Assembly (NCBI GenBank): GCA_934654585.1
Contig: CAKUGF010000002.1
Coordinates: forward strand, 62,001 to 126,000
DNA from: an uncultured Collinsella sp.
Lineage (GTDB): Bacteria; Actinomycetota; Coriobacteriia; Coriobacteriales; Coriobacteriaceae
Direction: 5' to 3'
Length of the DNA: 64,000 nucleotides
Shown here one piece after another: positions 17,685 to 27,110 of this stretch. A program made the translations under genes and the position numbers. The notes under the pieces were generated by a model, which was given only the letters and a program-made list of their open reading frames with translations, made no database searches and was not told the DNA's origin. Position 1 is the stretch's first letter, and each line of letters opens with the position of its first letter.

Positions 17685-19118
17685 TTAGGCGGGCTGGACC
17701 TCGAATGCAAAGTTCTCATCGCTCATGCGCACGGTGTCGCCGTCGACGAGCTCGACCGGGAAGCCCGGGTCGATGCGCTCGTTGTTGACGAAGGTGCCGT
17801 TGCGCGAGTTGTCGTCCTCGATCGTGCAGGTGTCGGGACCGGTGACAAAGATCGCGTGGCTGCGCGAAACCGTCGTGGAGCCCTTGACCATAAACGAGCT
17901 GTGCTTGGACTTGCCCACCACAAAGCGACGGCCGCGGACCTCGAAGCGCTCTCCGGTAGCGATGCGCGTGAGGAAGAAACGCAGATGGCGAACGGTCGCG
18001 GCGGTCGCGGGAGCCGTCTCGGGTTTGGGAGCGGGCTTAGGTGCCGGCTCGGGCTTGGGCTCGGGCTTGGCGGCGTGCGCATGAGCGCCGTGGTGCTCGA
18101 CCGTGTCCTTGGAGAACAGCGACTCATAGCCCTCGGCGACCTTAAAGTCGATGGGGTTGAGCACGCCGGTACGGTCCTGGCGGGATTGGGCGATGGGTGC
18201 GTCGGTCAGATCGTCCTCGTCCTTGGGCGCGGGCTCGGGTTGGGGTTCCGGCTCGGGTTCCGGCTCCGGCTCAGGCTCCGGTTCCGGCTCAGGCTCCGGC
18301 TCCGGCTCGGGCGCGGGAGCCGGCTGCGGCTCGGGCTGCGGCGCAGGTGCCGGCGCGGGTGCGGGAGCCGGCTGAGGCTCGGGTGCGGGTGCAGGCGCAG
18401 GCGCGGTAGAAGAAATCGGCTCGTCCTCCAGATCGGAAAGGACCACCGTTCCCAGAATGGGGCCGGGTGCGACGCCGCCCAGGTCCTCGCCGTCATCGAG
18501 CACCGTGGTGCCGTGGTCGTCGCCGCCGTCGAGCACCGTCGTGCCGGCGTCCATGAGCATGGCGCTCGCGCTCACCTGCTTAAGATGGCGGGAGAAGCCC
18601 AGGATATCGAAGGGGCCGGACTTCTTAAAGAACGCGGTAAACGACGACATGGCGTTCTCGGCGATATCGTCGGAAGGCTTGACCGATGCGGCGACCTGCT
18701 CAAAGAACACGCGAACGGCATCCAGGTTGGGCGTGAGGCCGACCATCGGCAAAAACACAAAGCGGCAGCCCGTGCCCGAGGCGTCCATAAACACCTCGTC
18801 GACCGCAAAGCGCAGGTTCATGAGCGGCAGCTGCGAGGCGATAAGGGTATCGAACGTGTTGGAGATGCTCTCGAGCAGCTCACAGGTCTCGGCGCCGTCG
18901 AAGGGACGCGCCAGGCGCTGCTCCAGCGTCTCGCCGGCAATGCGATAGCGCATCTCGAGCACGCCGTCGGGATAGCGCATGAGCGCGCCGGGCAGCAGGC
19001 AGCCCACGCTGCCGGAAGTCACGGCCTCGTAGAGGCGCTTGTCGAGCTGACGCTGATCGGCGACGACATAACCGAGCGCCATAGAACCGTCACGCTGTTG
19101 AATAACTCGTTTTTCCAT
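17685..19118 (-). CDS. FHA-domain protein with DUF6382-like N-terminus and Pro/Glu repeat linker
   Basis: About 477 residues, probably cytoplasmic. The first ~180 residues resemble the DUF6382 domain that precedes FHA domains in Gram-positive proteins (a tentative match based on layout). Three T-V-L motifs follow ([24 protein letters not shown]). A long Pro/Ala/Glu tract with many PEPE repeats comes next, then [10 protein letters not shown] and another Pro/Lys linker. The C-terminal ~95 residues are an FHA domain with GKSKHS, SRSHA and [10 protein letters not shown]. The protein therefore carries both a reader and candidate pThr ligands. The ATG at 19116-19118 is preferred to a TTG 12 nt upstream; the start lies 4 nt past the preceding stop, suggesting translational coupling. 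Confidence 0.88.
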   Translation of the reverse strand: MEKRVIQQRDGSMALGYVVADQRQLDKRLYEAVTSGSVGCLLPGALMRYPDGVLEMRYRIAGETLEQRLARPFDGAETCELLESISNTFDTLIASQLPLMNLRFAVDEVFMDASGTGCRFVFLPMVGLTPNLDAVRVFFEQVAASVKPSDDIAENAMSSFTAFFKKSGPFDILGFSRHLKQVSASAMLMDAGTTVLDGGDDHGTTVLDDGEDLGGVAPGPILGTVVLSDLEDEPISSTAPAPAPAPEPQPAPAPAPAPAPQPEPQPAPAPEPEPEPEPEPEPEPEPEPEPEPQPEPAPKDEDDLTDAPIAQSRQDRTGVLNPIDFKVAEGYESLFSKDTVEHHGAHAHAAKPEPKPEPAPKPAPKPETAPATAATVRHLRFFLTRIATGERFEVRGRRFVVGKSKHSSFMVKGSTTVSRSHAIFVTGPDTCTIEDDNSRNGTFVNNERIDPGFPVELVDGDTVRMSDENFAFEVQPA

Positions 19119-19122
19119 TTCG

Positions 19123-20124
19123 CTAACCAATCGTCAGAACATGCGCGTCGCGCGCGCAAAACCAATAGGTACTCCGGCCGGCGAGCACAATGCGGTCGCC
19201 AAACTCCAGCGGGAACGTCCGCGGCCCGTCGCCCTCCCCGCTATCGAAGACGCAGGCGGGGCCTCCGCCCGTATCGCGCAGGACGCGCGTGCCGTGGGTG
19301 CTTCCGCCATCCTCTAAAAACCAGGTGTCGTCGAGCATGAACACACGGCAGTGCAGACGCGAGACCACCGGGTCGGCCTCGATCGCATCGCAGCTACTAA
19401 ACCGCCCGATCGAGAAGGGCCGATCCGCATCCACGCACCACACGCCCAAGACGCAAGGGCCGTCACCGTCGGCCACGCGAACCAGGCAGGCGCCGTCCTG
19501 CGCCCGCCCGTCGCCCGTGTCGGGCGGCTCCTGAAGTTCCTGAGGCGTACGGGAGCACAGCGTGCGGGCAAAGCGATCGTCCAGGCAGCCAAAAGCCATA
19601 GTGCGAAAGCACGCCGCCAAGAGCTCAGCAAGCGGGGCGCGCCCACAGGCGGCCTGCTGCTCGCCCCAGCGCACGACCTCGCGCGATTCGCATGCCATAC
19701 GCAGCGGATCGATCTCGCGACCGGCGCGACGCTCGCTCTCCAGGCCGCGCAGCAGCTCGGGCCACGACGTGTGGAGCACAAAATCGAACAGCCCCGCATC
19801 GTCCAGGTCGGTCGCATTGCGCAGCATCTCGATAAGCGAAGCCGCCGCCCGCGAGAACACCGAGCTGTCGTCGGCATAGCCCTTGCGCATGTCGGCCGCA
19901 TAGCGGCTCGAGTGCATAAGGCGCGAAAGAGCCGCCGCGGTGCGCTTGCGCACGATGGGGTTAGTGTGGTTGATATACCTGCCGCGGGTACCCACGAGCG
20001 CGTAGATGTGCTTGTGGTTGCAGCCGCCGCACGTCAGGTCCCTGATGCTCTCGGCAAAGCGATAGAACGCACTGTCCCAGCCGTGCTCGTGAACACAATC
20101 GCAAACCTGAGAGGAACTCGCCAT
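19123..20124 (-). CDS. FHA-domain protein, first gene of the kinase/phosphatase operon
   Basis: A 333-residue protein. The N-terminal 200 residues are unrecognised; they contain CDCVHEHG and CGGCNHKH, four cysteines plus histidines that may bind metal, then helical sequence. The last ~100 residues are an FHA domain: [29 protein letters not shown]. The ATG at 20122-20124 follows AGGGAAGGGG. Upstream lies a TGTTGCACAACA variant of the shared operator nested inside a larger GTTCCC/GGGAAC dyad, so this is probably where the operon down to 10062 begins. Confidence 0.87.
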   Translation of the reverse strand: MASSSQVCDCVHEHGWDSAFYRFAESIRDLTCGGCNHKHIYALVGTRGRYINHTNPIVRKRTAAALSRLMHSSRYAADMRKGYADDSSVFSRAAASLIEMLRNATDLDDAGLFDFVLHTSWPELLRGLESERRAGREIDPLRMACESREVVRWGEQQAACGRAPLAELLAACFRTMAFGCLDDRFARTLCSRTPQELQEPPDTGDGRAQDGACLVRVADGDGPCVLGVWCVDADRPFSIGRFSSCDAIEADPVVSRLHCRVFMLDDTWFLEDGGSTHGTRVLRDTGGGPACVFDSGEGDGPRTFPLEFGDRIVLAGRSTYWFCARDAHVLTIG

Positions 20125-20159
20125 GAGGCCCCTTCCCTAACTCCCCCGGAGACCTCAAC

Positions 20160-20206
20160 TCTAGAGGTCACCGTGTTCCCATACTGTTGCACAACACCTT
20201 GGGAAC
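20160..20206 (-). promoter_or_regulatory. Variant operator TGTTGTGCAACA nested in a GTTCCC/GGGAAC dyad
   Basis: The 12-mer at 20185-20196 differs from the common operator by one central base. Arms GTTCCC (20175-20180) and GGGAAC (20201-20206) flank it symmetrically, giving an additional 32-nt dyad. A -10-like TAGAGT lies near the expected place on the minus strand but is shifted by about 2 nt. It precedes the 19123-20124 operon. Confidence 0.6.
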
Positions 20207-20243
20207 AGTCCAGTAACTCAACGTTGCCGCCGGTCGGCGGCCC

Positions 20244-21317
20244 CTACAGCAGCGTGACCGGTGTCACCACATCCATCACGTGCCGATCCCCGACAAAATC
20301 GCCTTTGAGCCGCACATGGCGGCGGGCAAGATCGTCAAATGCGACGGCCGCCTGCGATGCCAAGGGCCGGGCCGCCGGGTCTTCCGCCAGACAGGCCAGA
20401 ATAGCGCCGCGAACGTCGTCGGGAAGCTCCTCATCCACCGCGATGGCGCTCGTCCCCGCGCTCCGGCAGGCCTCGAAAAAGTCCTTCCAGGCATTACCGC
20501 ATGCACCGGCCTCGGGAGCGCCCGCCAAATATGGCAGGCTGCCGCAGAGCGCCTCGTGGGCAAGGACGCCGAGCGAGAACACGTCGGAGGCAGGCTGGGC
20601 GCGACGGGCCTCGCCCTCGCCCATCAGCAGCTCGGGCGCAAGGTACCCCGGCGTCCCGTGCGGGCTGGCCCAGTAGGCGCCCTCCTCGTCCAAAAACGAG
20701 TAGTCCAGGTCGATAAGGGCCGCTTGGGGAATCTCGCCCAAAAGGTCGGCCGCCAGATCGAACGGGTCGCTCTCGAACACAATGTTGGAGGGCTTAAGGT
20801 CCTGGTGGACAAACGCTCCGTCAAACGCCTCCTGGGCCCGCGCCAGTGCGCCAAAGCACGAGGACACAAGCAGCAGCGTCTGGGCAAACGAGAGGCTGCG
20901 AACGCCCGTGGCGCAGGTGCGCACCACGTCGGCAAACGACACGCCCGGAACCATGACGGTCACCACGGCAAGGACGGTATCGTCGCCAGGAAGGGCGACG
21001 AGCTCGTGGAAGAGCACGCGGGCCAGACCGTGCGAGGACGGCGTAAGGGTGCCACCGGCATCGGCCTGCACGTCCAAAACGCGGCGGAAGAAATCCTCCT
21101 GGCGGCGCAGGTGGGCGATATCGCCGCGGATGAGCTTGAACGAACACGAGGTGCCGCGCAGGCCGTCCGCCGTGCAGGAACCGACAAAGACCTGCGAGCC
21201 GCCCGGCGCGCTCGTAACGAGCTTGAGGCCGTCGACGCCGGCCAGCCTGGCGATCATCCGAACCTTCGCGTCGACCGAAGTCGTCGCGATGTTGTTGTTC
21301 TCGGTCGTCTGATCCAT
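20244..21317 (-). CDS. Divergent Ser/Thr protein kinase-like protein
   Basis: A 357-residue kinase-fold protein without a membrane helix. Recognisable parts are SFKLIRG (candidate ATP-site Lys), FVHQDLKPSNIVF in place of HRDxKxxN, IDLDYS in place of DFG, GTPGYLAPELL, and DVFSLGVLAHEALCG. The glycine loop is not evident. The catalytic Asp, the Asn two positions after Lys and the metal Asp remain, so weak activity is possible; it could equally be a pseudokinase. The ATG at 21315-21317 is chosen with GGTAGG upstream; a GTG 12 nt earlier is possible. It has its own GTTGCGCAAC promoter and reads toward the FHA/PP2C operon. Confidence 0.85.
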   Translation of the reverse strand: MDQTTENNNIATTSVDAKVRMIARLAGVDGLKLVTSAPGGSQVFVGSCTADGLRGTSCSFKLIRGDIAHLRRQEDFFRRVLDVQADAGGTLTPSSHGLARVLFHELVALPGDDTVLAVVTVMVPGVSFADVVRTCATGVRSLSFAQTLLLVSSCFGALARAQEAFDGAFVHQDLKPSNIVFESDPFDLAADLLGEIPQAALIDLDYSFLDEEGAYWASPHGTPGYLAPELLMGEGEARRAQPASDVFSLGVLAHEALCGSLPYLAGAPEAGACGNAWKDFFEACRSAGTSAIAVDEELPDDVRGAILACLAEDPAARPLASQAAVAFDDLARRHVRLKGDFVGDRHVMDVVTPVTLL

Positions 21318-21350
21318 CTTGTTAAGCACCTACCTTTCTTTGCTACCACT

Positions 21351-21387
21351 ACCATGAAGGCAAAAACTCAAATGTTGTTGCGCAACA
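21351..21387 (-). promoter_or_regulatory. GTTGCGCAAC operator with -10 box for the 20244-21317 gene
   Basis: On the minus strand TGTTGCGCAACAAC starts at 21387 and CATGGT (21356 to 21351) lies at the standard -10 distance. Confidence 0.7.
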
Positions 21388-21449
21388 TTGTCAAAAGGCG
21401 AAACTTTTTTTGTTTTGCCTGCTTGACGCGGGCAACAGTCGATAAAAAA

Positions 21450-21477
21450 GCGGCCGGGGACGATGTCCACGGCCGCG
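21450..21477 (-). terminator. Intrinsic terminator of the 21529-22425 gene
   Basis: On the minus strand GCGGCCGTGGAC-atc-GTCCCCGGCCGC is followed by TTTTTTAT. Confidence 0.9.
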
Positions 21478-21528
21478 CTGGGTTGCGGTATTGAGTTATT
21501 TCGCACGCCGAACCCTTTTGCCGATCCC

Positions 21529-22425
21529 CTAGTGGGCCACCGGGGCAGCCTGCTCGCGCAGCACAAAGGTAAGCACGGCACCGGCAATGGCAAACAGCGC
21601 CATAAAGACGGGGGTGCTGGTCGCAGAACCGATCGCGCTCATGGAGCTGGCGTACAGCAGCTCAAAGGCCAAGACGGAAAGCGTCATGAGGCCGCAGCCG
21701 GCGGGCAGCACGACCTTGAGGCCCTGGGTGAGGTAGAGCACGATGCCGGCGATCGAGGCGAGCATGCCGAGGGCCCAAAAGGCGGTGACGGCCATCGAGA
21801 TAAAGGCGATGCCGCCGGAGGAAACCTCGCCGTAGTTGGGATTGGTGATGCTCACGACATGGCCATGGCCCGAATCGGAATAGTCGTCGCCGTAGTAGGA
21901 GTTGCTCAGCGAGCTGGCAAGATCGGAGGCCGAATCGTACATGCTCTGGTAGGTGACGGCGATCTCGCCGGCCTTGCCAAGGCTCCACACGTTGTAGTTC
22001 TCGTCAAAGCCCAGGCTCGACGAATAGTCGGTGCTCTGGCCGGCGAGCTGGCTCAAGAAATTGGCGCCCTGGCTCGCATAGCTCGAGGCCTGCACCACCG
22101 TGGGCGAGATGCTAAACCACGGCATAAACGACAGCACGATGGCGATCACCGCAAGCGCGCAGGGAATGATGCGAGCAATGGACAGGGCCGGGTGCACGGC
22201 AGAGGCGGGAGCCGCCGCATGCATGGCGGGCGCCGCGGCAAAGGCCGGTGCGGGCTGGGGCTGGGCGGCCGGCGCGGGCGCGGGGGTGGGCTGAGCCGCA
22301 TGCTGAGGCTGGGCCGGGGCAGCCGCGTGCGCAGGGGCAGCGGTCGCCGCCTGCATCTGGTGGCCGCAAATAGGACAGAAACGAGCACCGTCGTCAATCT
22401 TGGCGCCACAACCGGGACAGAACAT
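21529..22425 (-). CDS. Zinc-ribbon multi-pass membrane protein
   Basis: A 298-residue protein of unknown role. It starts MFCPGCG with CPGC and CPIC (zinc ribbon), then has an Ala/Pro/Gln/His-rich linker. The first membrane span (IIPCALAVIAIVLSFMPWF) is followed by an outer loop of about 90 residues rich in Ser and Tyr. Three further spans follow (FWALGMLASIAGIVLYL, LPAGCGLMTLSVLAFELLY, VFMALFAIAGAVLTFVL). The layout parallels the 6322-7239 gene, so the two are probably distant paralogues. The start at 22425 follows AAGGAGG. It has its own copy of the shared promoter and a strong terminator. Confidence 0.85.
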   Translation of the reverse strand: MFCPGCGAKIDDGARFCPICGHQMQAATAAPAHAAAPAQPQHAAQPTPAPAPAAQPQPAPAFAAAPAMHAAAPASAVHPALSIARIIPCALAVIAIVLSFMPWFSISPTVVQASSYASQGANFLSQLAGQSTDYSSSLGFDENYNVWSLGKAGEIAVTYQSMYDSASDLASSLSNSYYGDDYSDSGHGHVVSITNPNYGEVSSGGIAFISMAVTAFWALGMLASIAGIVLYLTQGLKVVLPAGCGLMTLSVLAFELLYASSMSAIGSATSTPVFMALFAIAGAVLTFVLREQAAPVAH

Positions 22426-22485
22426 ATCGGGTACCTCCTTGGGGTTAAACAACAGGGCGTGCGGACCTTTGGGGCCCGCACGACC

Positions 22486-22522
22486 ATATTCACCGCTATC
22501 GCTCAAAAGTTGTTGCGCAACT
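22486..22522 (-). promoter_or_regulatory. GTTGCGCAAC operator with -10 box for the 21529-22425 gene
   Basis: On the minus strand AGTTGCGCAACAACTTTTGAG starts at 22522, and GAATAT (22491 to 22486) sits at the standard -10 distance. This is one of the best copies. Confidence 0.8.
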
Positions 22523-22581
22523 TTCAAAATGTTTTTTGAGGCTTCGTGCCCGCTGTTCGGACTGCCGCCGAATGTAGGCGA

Positions 22582-23115
22582 TTATGCCAGCTTGTGGCCG
22601 CAGTTCATGCAGAAGGCGTGGCCCGCCTGAATGGGCGCGCCGCACGAGGGACACGTCGCGGCGCCGTCGGCAGGGGCAACCTGGGCCTCGACCGGCACGG
22701 GAGCGGCCTGCGTCTGGCGTGCCAGCTCGGCCTGAATCTCGGCCATGGATTTGCCGCACCCCGAGCAGAACATAGACGACCGCTGCAGGCGGTTATGGCA
22801 AAACGGGCAATCCACAAACGCCGTGGCATAGGCAGCGGCCTGTGCCTGGCGCTCGAGCTCGTCGACCTGGGCCTGAAGTTGCGCGCGCTCGTTGTCGATC
22901 GCGGCGATGCCGTCATAGAGCTCCTCGCGGCCCTGACGCAGCTCGGTGTTGTCCTTGGTCGCCTCGTACAGGCTCGCGCCCAGCTGGCCGGCAAGCTGCT
23001 GGCGACGCTTAAGGGCATCGTTCATTTGGCTCTTAATCCTGTTGACCTGCAGGGCACGGTTGGCATCGGCTGCCGTACGGTCGAGCGATGCCTGCATTTC
23101 GTCAAGAAAACCCAT
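22582..23115 (-). CDS. Coiled-coil protein with two zinc ribbons
   Basis: A 177-residue soluble protein of unknown role. Residues 1-95 are heptad-like and charged (LDRTAADANRALQVNRIKSQ, then ELRQGREELYDGIAAIDNER), predicting a coiled coil. Two CxxC pairs (CPFC, CSGC) and two more at the end (CPSC, CMNC) form two zinc ribbons separated by a Gln/Ala/Pro linker. Here the ribbon lies at the C-terminus, not the N-terminus as in its neighbours. The ATG at 23113-23115 follows AAAGGACC. No exact GTTGCGCAAC site is seen upstream on this strand. The gene is divergent from the kinase at 23341. Confidence 0.82.
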   Translation of the reverse strand: MGFLDEMQASLDRTAADANRALQVNRIKSQMNDALKRRQQLAGQLGASLYEATKDNTELRQGREELYDGIAAIDNERAQLQAQVDELERQAQAAAYATAFVDCPFCHNRLQRSSMFCSGCGKSMAEIQAELARQTQAAPVPVEAQVAPADGAATCPSCGAPIQAGHAFCMNCGHKLA

Positions 23116-23220
23116 GGTGGGTCCTTTCTCATCTAGCGTATGGGGACACGGCGCCCCTCTCAAATGCGCCCATCATCGCACAGCGCCAGCGCGTCTGCAC
23201 GCAAAACGGTGTTATTCAAC

Positions 23221-23257
23221 AGTGCCGCAACCGCGAATGAGAGAAACTAGCCATACT
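23221..23257 (+). promoter_or_regulatory. Degenerate copy of the shared operator before the 23341 kinase
   Basis: AGTGCCGCAACC (23221-23232) matches 8 of 10 core positions of GTTGCGCAAC. CATACT (23252-23257) lies at exactly the same distance as the -10 boxes of the strong copies. The match is too weak to be sure without testing. Confidence 0.4.
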
Positions 23258-23340
23258 ATTGAACATTGCGCGCGGAATCGGACGGCAGTTGCGCCGTCAC
23301 CGTCCGCGCAACATCACGACTGATACCCAAGGGGGCGAAG

Positions 23341-25908
23341 ATGGACAATCAAGGACAGCAGGAGCTCATCGTACTCGATACGTTTGAGCCCGCGGTTGCC
23401 TTTGATCCCGCCAAGCGCGACGAATCGCGCCGCCGTTTCTCGATGTTCCTCGTCCAAAGCGAGGCCGGTCAGGGCGGCACGGGCGTAGTCCAACGTGCCA
23501 CCAACACCGCCGGCGAGATCTTTGCCATCAAGCGCCTGCACGTGAGCGACACCACCGACGAGCGCATCGCCGCCGGCATGCGCGCCGTGCTGTTCGAGGA
23601 ATATCGCAACCAACTCACCGTCTCGCACCTTAAGGGTTTTCCGCGCGTATACGGCTACGGTACCAGCAACGGCGAGCCGCTCATCGTTATGGAATGGGTC
23701 GAAGGCTCCACGCTCAAGCACATCACCCCGCAGCTCCCCCACGAGGACGGCGGCGTGCGCGGCGACGCGGTAGCGGCCATCGGCGTGGCCGTGCTCTCCA
23801 TCCTCAATAACGTACGGCACCTGGATACGGGCGTTGCCCATCGCGACATCTCGCCGCGCAACATTATGGTCGCCATGAGCGAGCGCTCGCTCCAAGACCA
23901 GCTCGCAACGCTCGACTTCGACATCCGCCTCATCGACTTTGGCAGTTCCACGGCGCTCAACCCCATCGACCCCACGTTTACCGTGCGCGCCGACGTCTGG
24001 CGTGGCGGCACGCCCGAGTACGCGCCGCCCGAGATGCTCACCCACGATATCGCGGGCATCGAGACCAGGCGTCTGAGCCCCACCGTCGACATCTATGCGC
24101 TCTCGAGCGTGCTCTACGAGCTGTATTGCGGCCATACCCCGTTTAATCTGCAGGCGCTGGGCACCGCATCGCCCTACCGCGTCAAAACCGAAACGGCCTT
24201 TGAGGTGCCGCAGGCCCGCACGGCCGCCGACGAGGCGCTCATCAACATCATCGTGGCGGGACTCGCCATCGACCAGGAGCGGCGCCCCTCCGTCGAGCAG
24301 ATGCTCGACCTGTTGCGCCGCTGGCAATCGAGCGAGCTGGGCGACTGGCCCACGCCCGAGCCGGTCTGGGGCATTAGGGCCATGGATGCCCAGACAACCT
24401 ATATCGGCCCGGGGACAAGCGTCGACGAGCCCGTGCCCGCAACGTTCGATACCGCTCAGCCGGTCATGTTTCCGCTTGACGACGATGCCGCCGCTCCGGT
24501 CGACCTGTTTGCGGCCGCATCCGATACCGCTGCCGAAGGCGCCCCGCTCGACAACGGGCATCAGGACCGTGCGTCCTATCTGCCCGTACCGGTTGTGCTC
24601 GAGGCTCCCCGGGCGGCCTATGGCGCCGATGCCGCCGTGTCGGCCGCCGCGTCCATGCCCCCCGCGGCCGATGCCGCCGCCCCCGTCGCGCAAAACGCGA
24701 TCTTCGGCGGCGCCGCGGCAGGCCCTTCCGCCTCCACCGCCTCTGCCGGCTTTTCCTCGGCGGCTTCGGCGGCACCTACGGCAGTCGCGGCAACCAAGAC
24801 CGCCGCATCCGTCTCACGTCGCGCCTTTTTGGCGGCGGGCGGACTCGCCCTTACCGCACTTGCCGGCGGCGGTGCCTTCCTGCTGACGCGTGGCTCAAAC
24901 AACGGAAGCGACACCGCGGTTGCGGCAGATGTCAAAAGCGAGGACAGCTCGTCCAAAAGCAAAAAGAACAGCGACTCCGATTCCTCGGACAACGTTTCGT
25001 CATCCAAAACCTCGACCGGCACCATCAGCGTGGAGATGCGCTATGCCGCCCAAAGCGGTGACAAGTGGGGCTTGATCGACGACACCGGCGCCTGGAAGGT
25101 CAAACCGACCTACAGCGACATGTGCCTCTACGGGGCCGGCCTTGCCGCCGCGCTCGATTCCTCGAGCGGCATGTGGGGCTACATCGACCAAGACGGAAAC
25201 TGGGCCATCGAGCCGCAGTTCTCGGACACCCGGCCCTTCAACGACTACGGCGCCGTCGCCCAAGACGCGCAGACCAGTTTTTGGGGCGTGCTCAACCGCC
25301 AGGGCAAATGGATCGTCGATGCCAAGTACTACGCCATGGGCGATATGGTGCTGGGCAACTTTGTCCCCTTCCGCTCGAGCAACGAAGAGGACAGCTGGGG
25401 CTACATCTACATCAAGACCGGCAAGCGCAACGACGTGCCGCCGACCTTTAGGGGCTTGGGCGGCTGGGACTCGGCAAACGGCCTGGGGCCTGCAACGCAA
25501 GACGGCACCACCTGGGGCTACATCAACGGCTACGGCCAGTGGAAGATCGAGCCGCAGTTTAAGGCAGCCCGCCGCTTTGCCAGCAACCGCGCCGCGGTAC
25601 AGTTCGACGACGGCTCGTGGGGCTATATTCTGCCCGACGGCACGCGCGCGTTCTCTGCCACCTTTGCCGAGGCGCGTGAGTTCGCCAACGGCTGGGCTCC
25701 CGTCAAGGACCAGGCGACCGGCCTATGGGGCTGCTCGACGGTGAGCGGCGCTTGGCAAGTCGAGCCCAAGTTCCGCGCCATGGGCGACATCTTCTATACC
25801 TCGTCCGATGTCTTTTTGCCTGTGCAGGACAACGATAGCGGCAAATGGGGCGTGCTCGACGACGCCGGCGACTGGCGCGTTATGCCCAAATTCGACGCGA
25901 TTATCTAG
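23341..25908 (+). CDS. Transmembrane Ser/Thr protein kinase with extracellular WG repeats
   Basis: An 855-residue kinase. The kinase domain (about residues 25-340) has QGGTGVVQRA, AIKRL (ATP Lys), AHRDISPRNIM (catalytic Asp), IDFGSS and GTPEYAPPEML. An Ala/Pro-rich cytoplasmic linker of about 150 residues follows. SRRAFLAAGG leads into one hydrophobic helix (about 495-515) and resembles a twin-arginine motif. The outer part has a Ser/Lys/Asp linker and then about six WG repeats (KWGLIDDTG, MWGYIDQDG, FWGVLNRQG, TWGYINGYG, SWGYILPDG, KWGVLDDAG), a propeller-like sensor. The ATG follows AGGGGG. It starts a plus-strand run (23341, 26052, 27111) of kinase, FHA protein and kinase. Confidence 0.93.
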   Translation: MDNQGQQELIVLDTFEPAVAFDPAKRDESRRRFSMFLVQSEAGQGGTGVVQRATNTAGEIFAIKRLHVSDTTDERIAAGMRAVLFEEYRNQLTVSHLKGFPRVYGYGTSNGEPLIVMEWVEGSTLKHITPQLPHEDGGVRGDAVAAIGVAVLSILNNVRHLDTGVAHRDISPRNIMVAMSERSLQDQLATLDFDIRLIDFGSSTALNPIDPTFTVRADVWRGGTPEYAPPEMLTHDIAGIETRRLSPTVDIYALSSVLYELYCGHTPFNLQALGTASPYRVKTETAFEVPQARTAADEALINIIVAGLAIDQERRPSVEQMLDLLRRWQSSELGDWPTPEPVWGIRAMDAQTTYIGPGTSVDEPVPATFDTAQPVMFPLDDDAAAPVDLFAAASDTAAEGAPLDNGHQDRASYLPVPVVLEAPRAAYGADAAVSAAASMPPAADAAAPVAQNAIFGGAAAGPSASTASAGFSSAASAAPTAVAATKTAASVSRRAFLAAGGLALTALAGGGAFLLTRGSNNGSDTAVAADVKSEDSSSKSKKNSDSDSSDNVSSSKTSTGTISVEMRYAAQSGDKWGLIDDTGAWKVKPTYSDMCLYGAGLAAALDSSSGMWGYIDQDGNWAIEPQFSDTRPFNDYGAVAQDAQTSFWGVLNRQGKWIVDAKYYAMGDMVLGNFVPFRSSNEEDSWGYIYIKTGKRNDVPPTFRGLGGWDSANGLGPATQDGTTWGYINGYGQWKIEPQFKAARRFASNRAAVQFDDGSWGYILPDGTRAFSATFAEAREFANGWAPVKDQATGLWGCSTVSGAWQVEPKFRAMGDIFYTSSDVFLPVQDNDSGKWGVLDDAGDWRVMPKFDAII

Positions 25909-26051
25909 CGCCTGCACCCAAGCCCGTTTATAGCAATGTAAAGACGGCGTTGACGTGCATGTTTTATTTCGCCCAATCGGATATAGTAGGTCGGAACGTC
26001 AAATTGCACGCAAAACGCAACCCGCGTGCCGCAACCGCAAGGAGGGGACCA

Positions 26052-27014
26052 ATGGATCGAGAGACACCGCGCTCCGTCATGTTCGACGATCTGCGCAAGT
26101 TCGGCGGGATCACCAATCGCGACACCGCCTGGATGCTGCTGCGCTCCACCCCTATGGCCGGCGGCAAAGCACCGCGCGACCGCGTGGACGAGCGAACGTT
26201 CCTATCGCGCGAGGTTGTTCACGCTCCCGTCGAGCGCCCGCGCCCCGAGCTGTTTGCCGATATCACCCAGACGGCCCAAAACATCACTGCCCGCCTTATC
26301 TCCAACCTCGGCGGTAGCGAGATGGCTCGCGCCATGGTGGCGGAGCATTACAGCGGCGAGGCTGCCGACGCCATGCGCGAATCGCTGAGCGCCTATGGGC
26401 TCGACGACCGCATCTACCGCAACGCCTGCGACCGCATCGCCGCACCCGGCGCCACGGCCGCCGACTGCGCCCTGCCGCTTGTCACGCTGTTTGTGGCGTG
26501 CGGCTGCCTGTGCGACCCGCAAGCCGCCGTGCAGGTGACCGAGACGTTGATCGCCGACAAGATGGGCGGGCACTTCTCCACTACCGAGCTCAGCGTGGGC
26601 GAAGGCTTTACCGCAGCCGTCGAACCCGAGGTCAAGCATGCCGAGCGCCTGGGCCTCATCCGCATTGTGGGTAACGCCGCCAAGCCTCCGCTGTACCCGC
26701 TCAATGAGGGCGAGGGCGGTACCGTGATCGGTTCGCTCGCCACGGGCACCGGCGCCATCACCGATGTCGACCGCGATGTGTCGCGCCGCCACGCGCGCGT
26801 CTTTGCCAAGGACGGCTACTGGTACGTGCAGGGCTTGGGCTCCACCAACGGCACCGTGCTCATCTCGGGCGCCGACATGTCCCAGCACGTCGTCGAGCCG
26901 CCGCGCCATACGCGCAGGCCCGGCGTCGAGTACCCGCCCGTCCCCCTGTGGCACAGCGACACTATTTGCCTGGGTGCCACGACCCGTTTTTTGGTTATGA
27001 AACTCGCAATTTAG
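26052..27014 (+). CDS. FHA-domain protein between two kinases
   Basis: A 320-residue protein without membrane helices. Residues 1-220 are an unrecognised, mostly helical domain (AQNITARLISNLGG; MVAEHYSGEAADAMRESL). The C-terminal ~95 residues form an FHA domain: GTVIGSLATG, SRRHARVF, STNGTVLI. The ATG at 26052 follows GGAGGGG; a longer in-frame reading would overlap the upstream kinase stop. A TATAGT-like box at 25982-25987 may give it its own promoter. It is probably a reader of phosphothreonines made by its two kinase neighbours. Confidence 0.87.
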   Translation: MDRETPRSVMFDDLRKFGGITNRDTAWMLLRSTPMAGGKAPRDRVDERTFLSREVVHAPVERPRPELFADITQTAQNITARLISNLGGSEMARAMVAEHYSGEAADAMRESLSAYGLDDRIYRNACDRIAAPGATAADCALPLVTLFVACGCLCDPQAAVQVTETLIADKMGGHFSTTELSVGEGFTAAVEPEVKHAERLGLIRIVGNAAKPPLYPLNEGEGGTVIGSLATGTGAITDVDRDVSRRHARVFAKDGYWYVQGLGSTNGTVLISGADMSQHVVEPPRHTRRPGVEYPPVPLWHSDTICLGATTRFLVMKLAI

Positions 27015-27016
27015 CA

Positions 27017-27052
27017 TTGTGCCCGGCGCCGTACGTGGCGTACCGGGCACAA
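27017..27052 (+). terminator. GC-rich hairpin between the FHA gene and the second kinase
   Basis: TTGTGCCCGG / CCGGGCACAA with an internal palindrome. There is no long T-run, so read-through into 27111 is likely. Confidence 0.5.
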
Positions 27053-27110
27053 CGTTTATCTGGTAAGAAGCGGTGCGCCCACGCCCGCGACACCGCAAGG
27101 TAAGGTCACC

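Noticed and set aside
25950..25987. A further copy of the shared operator before the 26052 FHA gene
   Set aside because: TATAGT sits at a suitable place, but TGACGTGCATGT matches the 12-mer at only about half the positions, so it is not counted.
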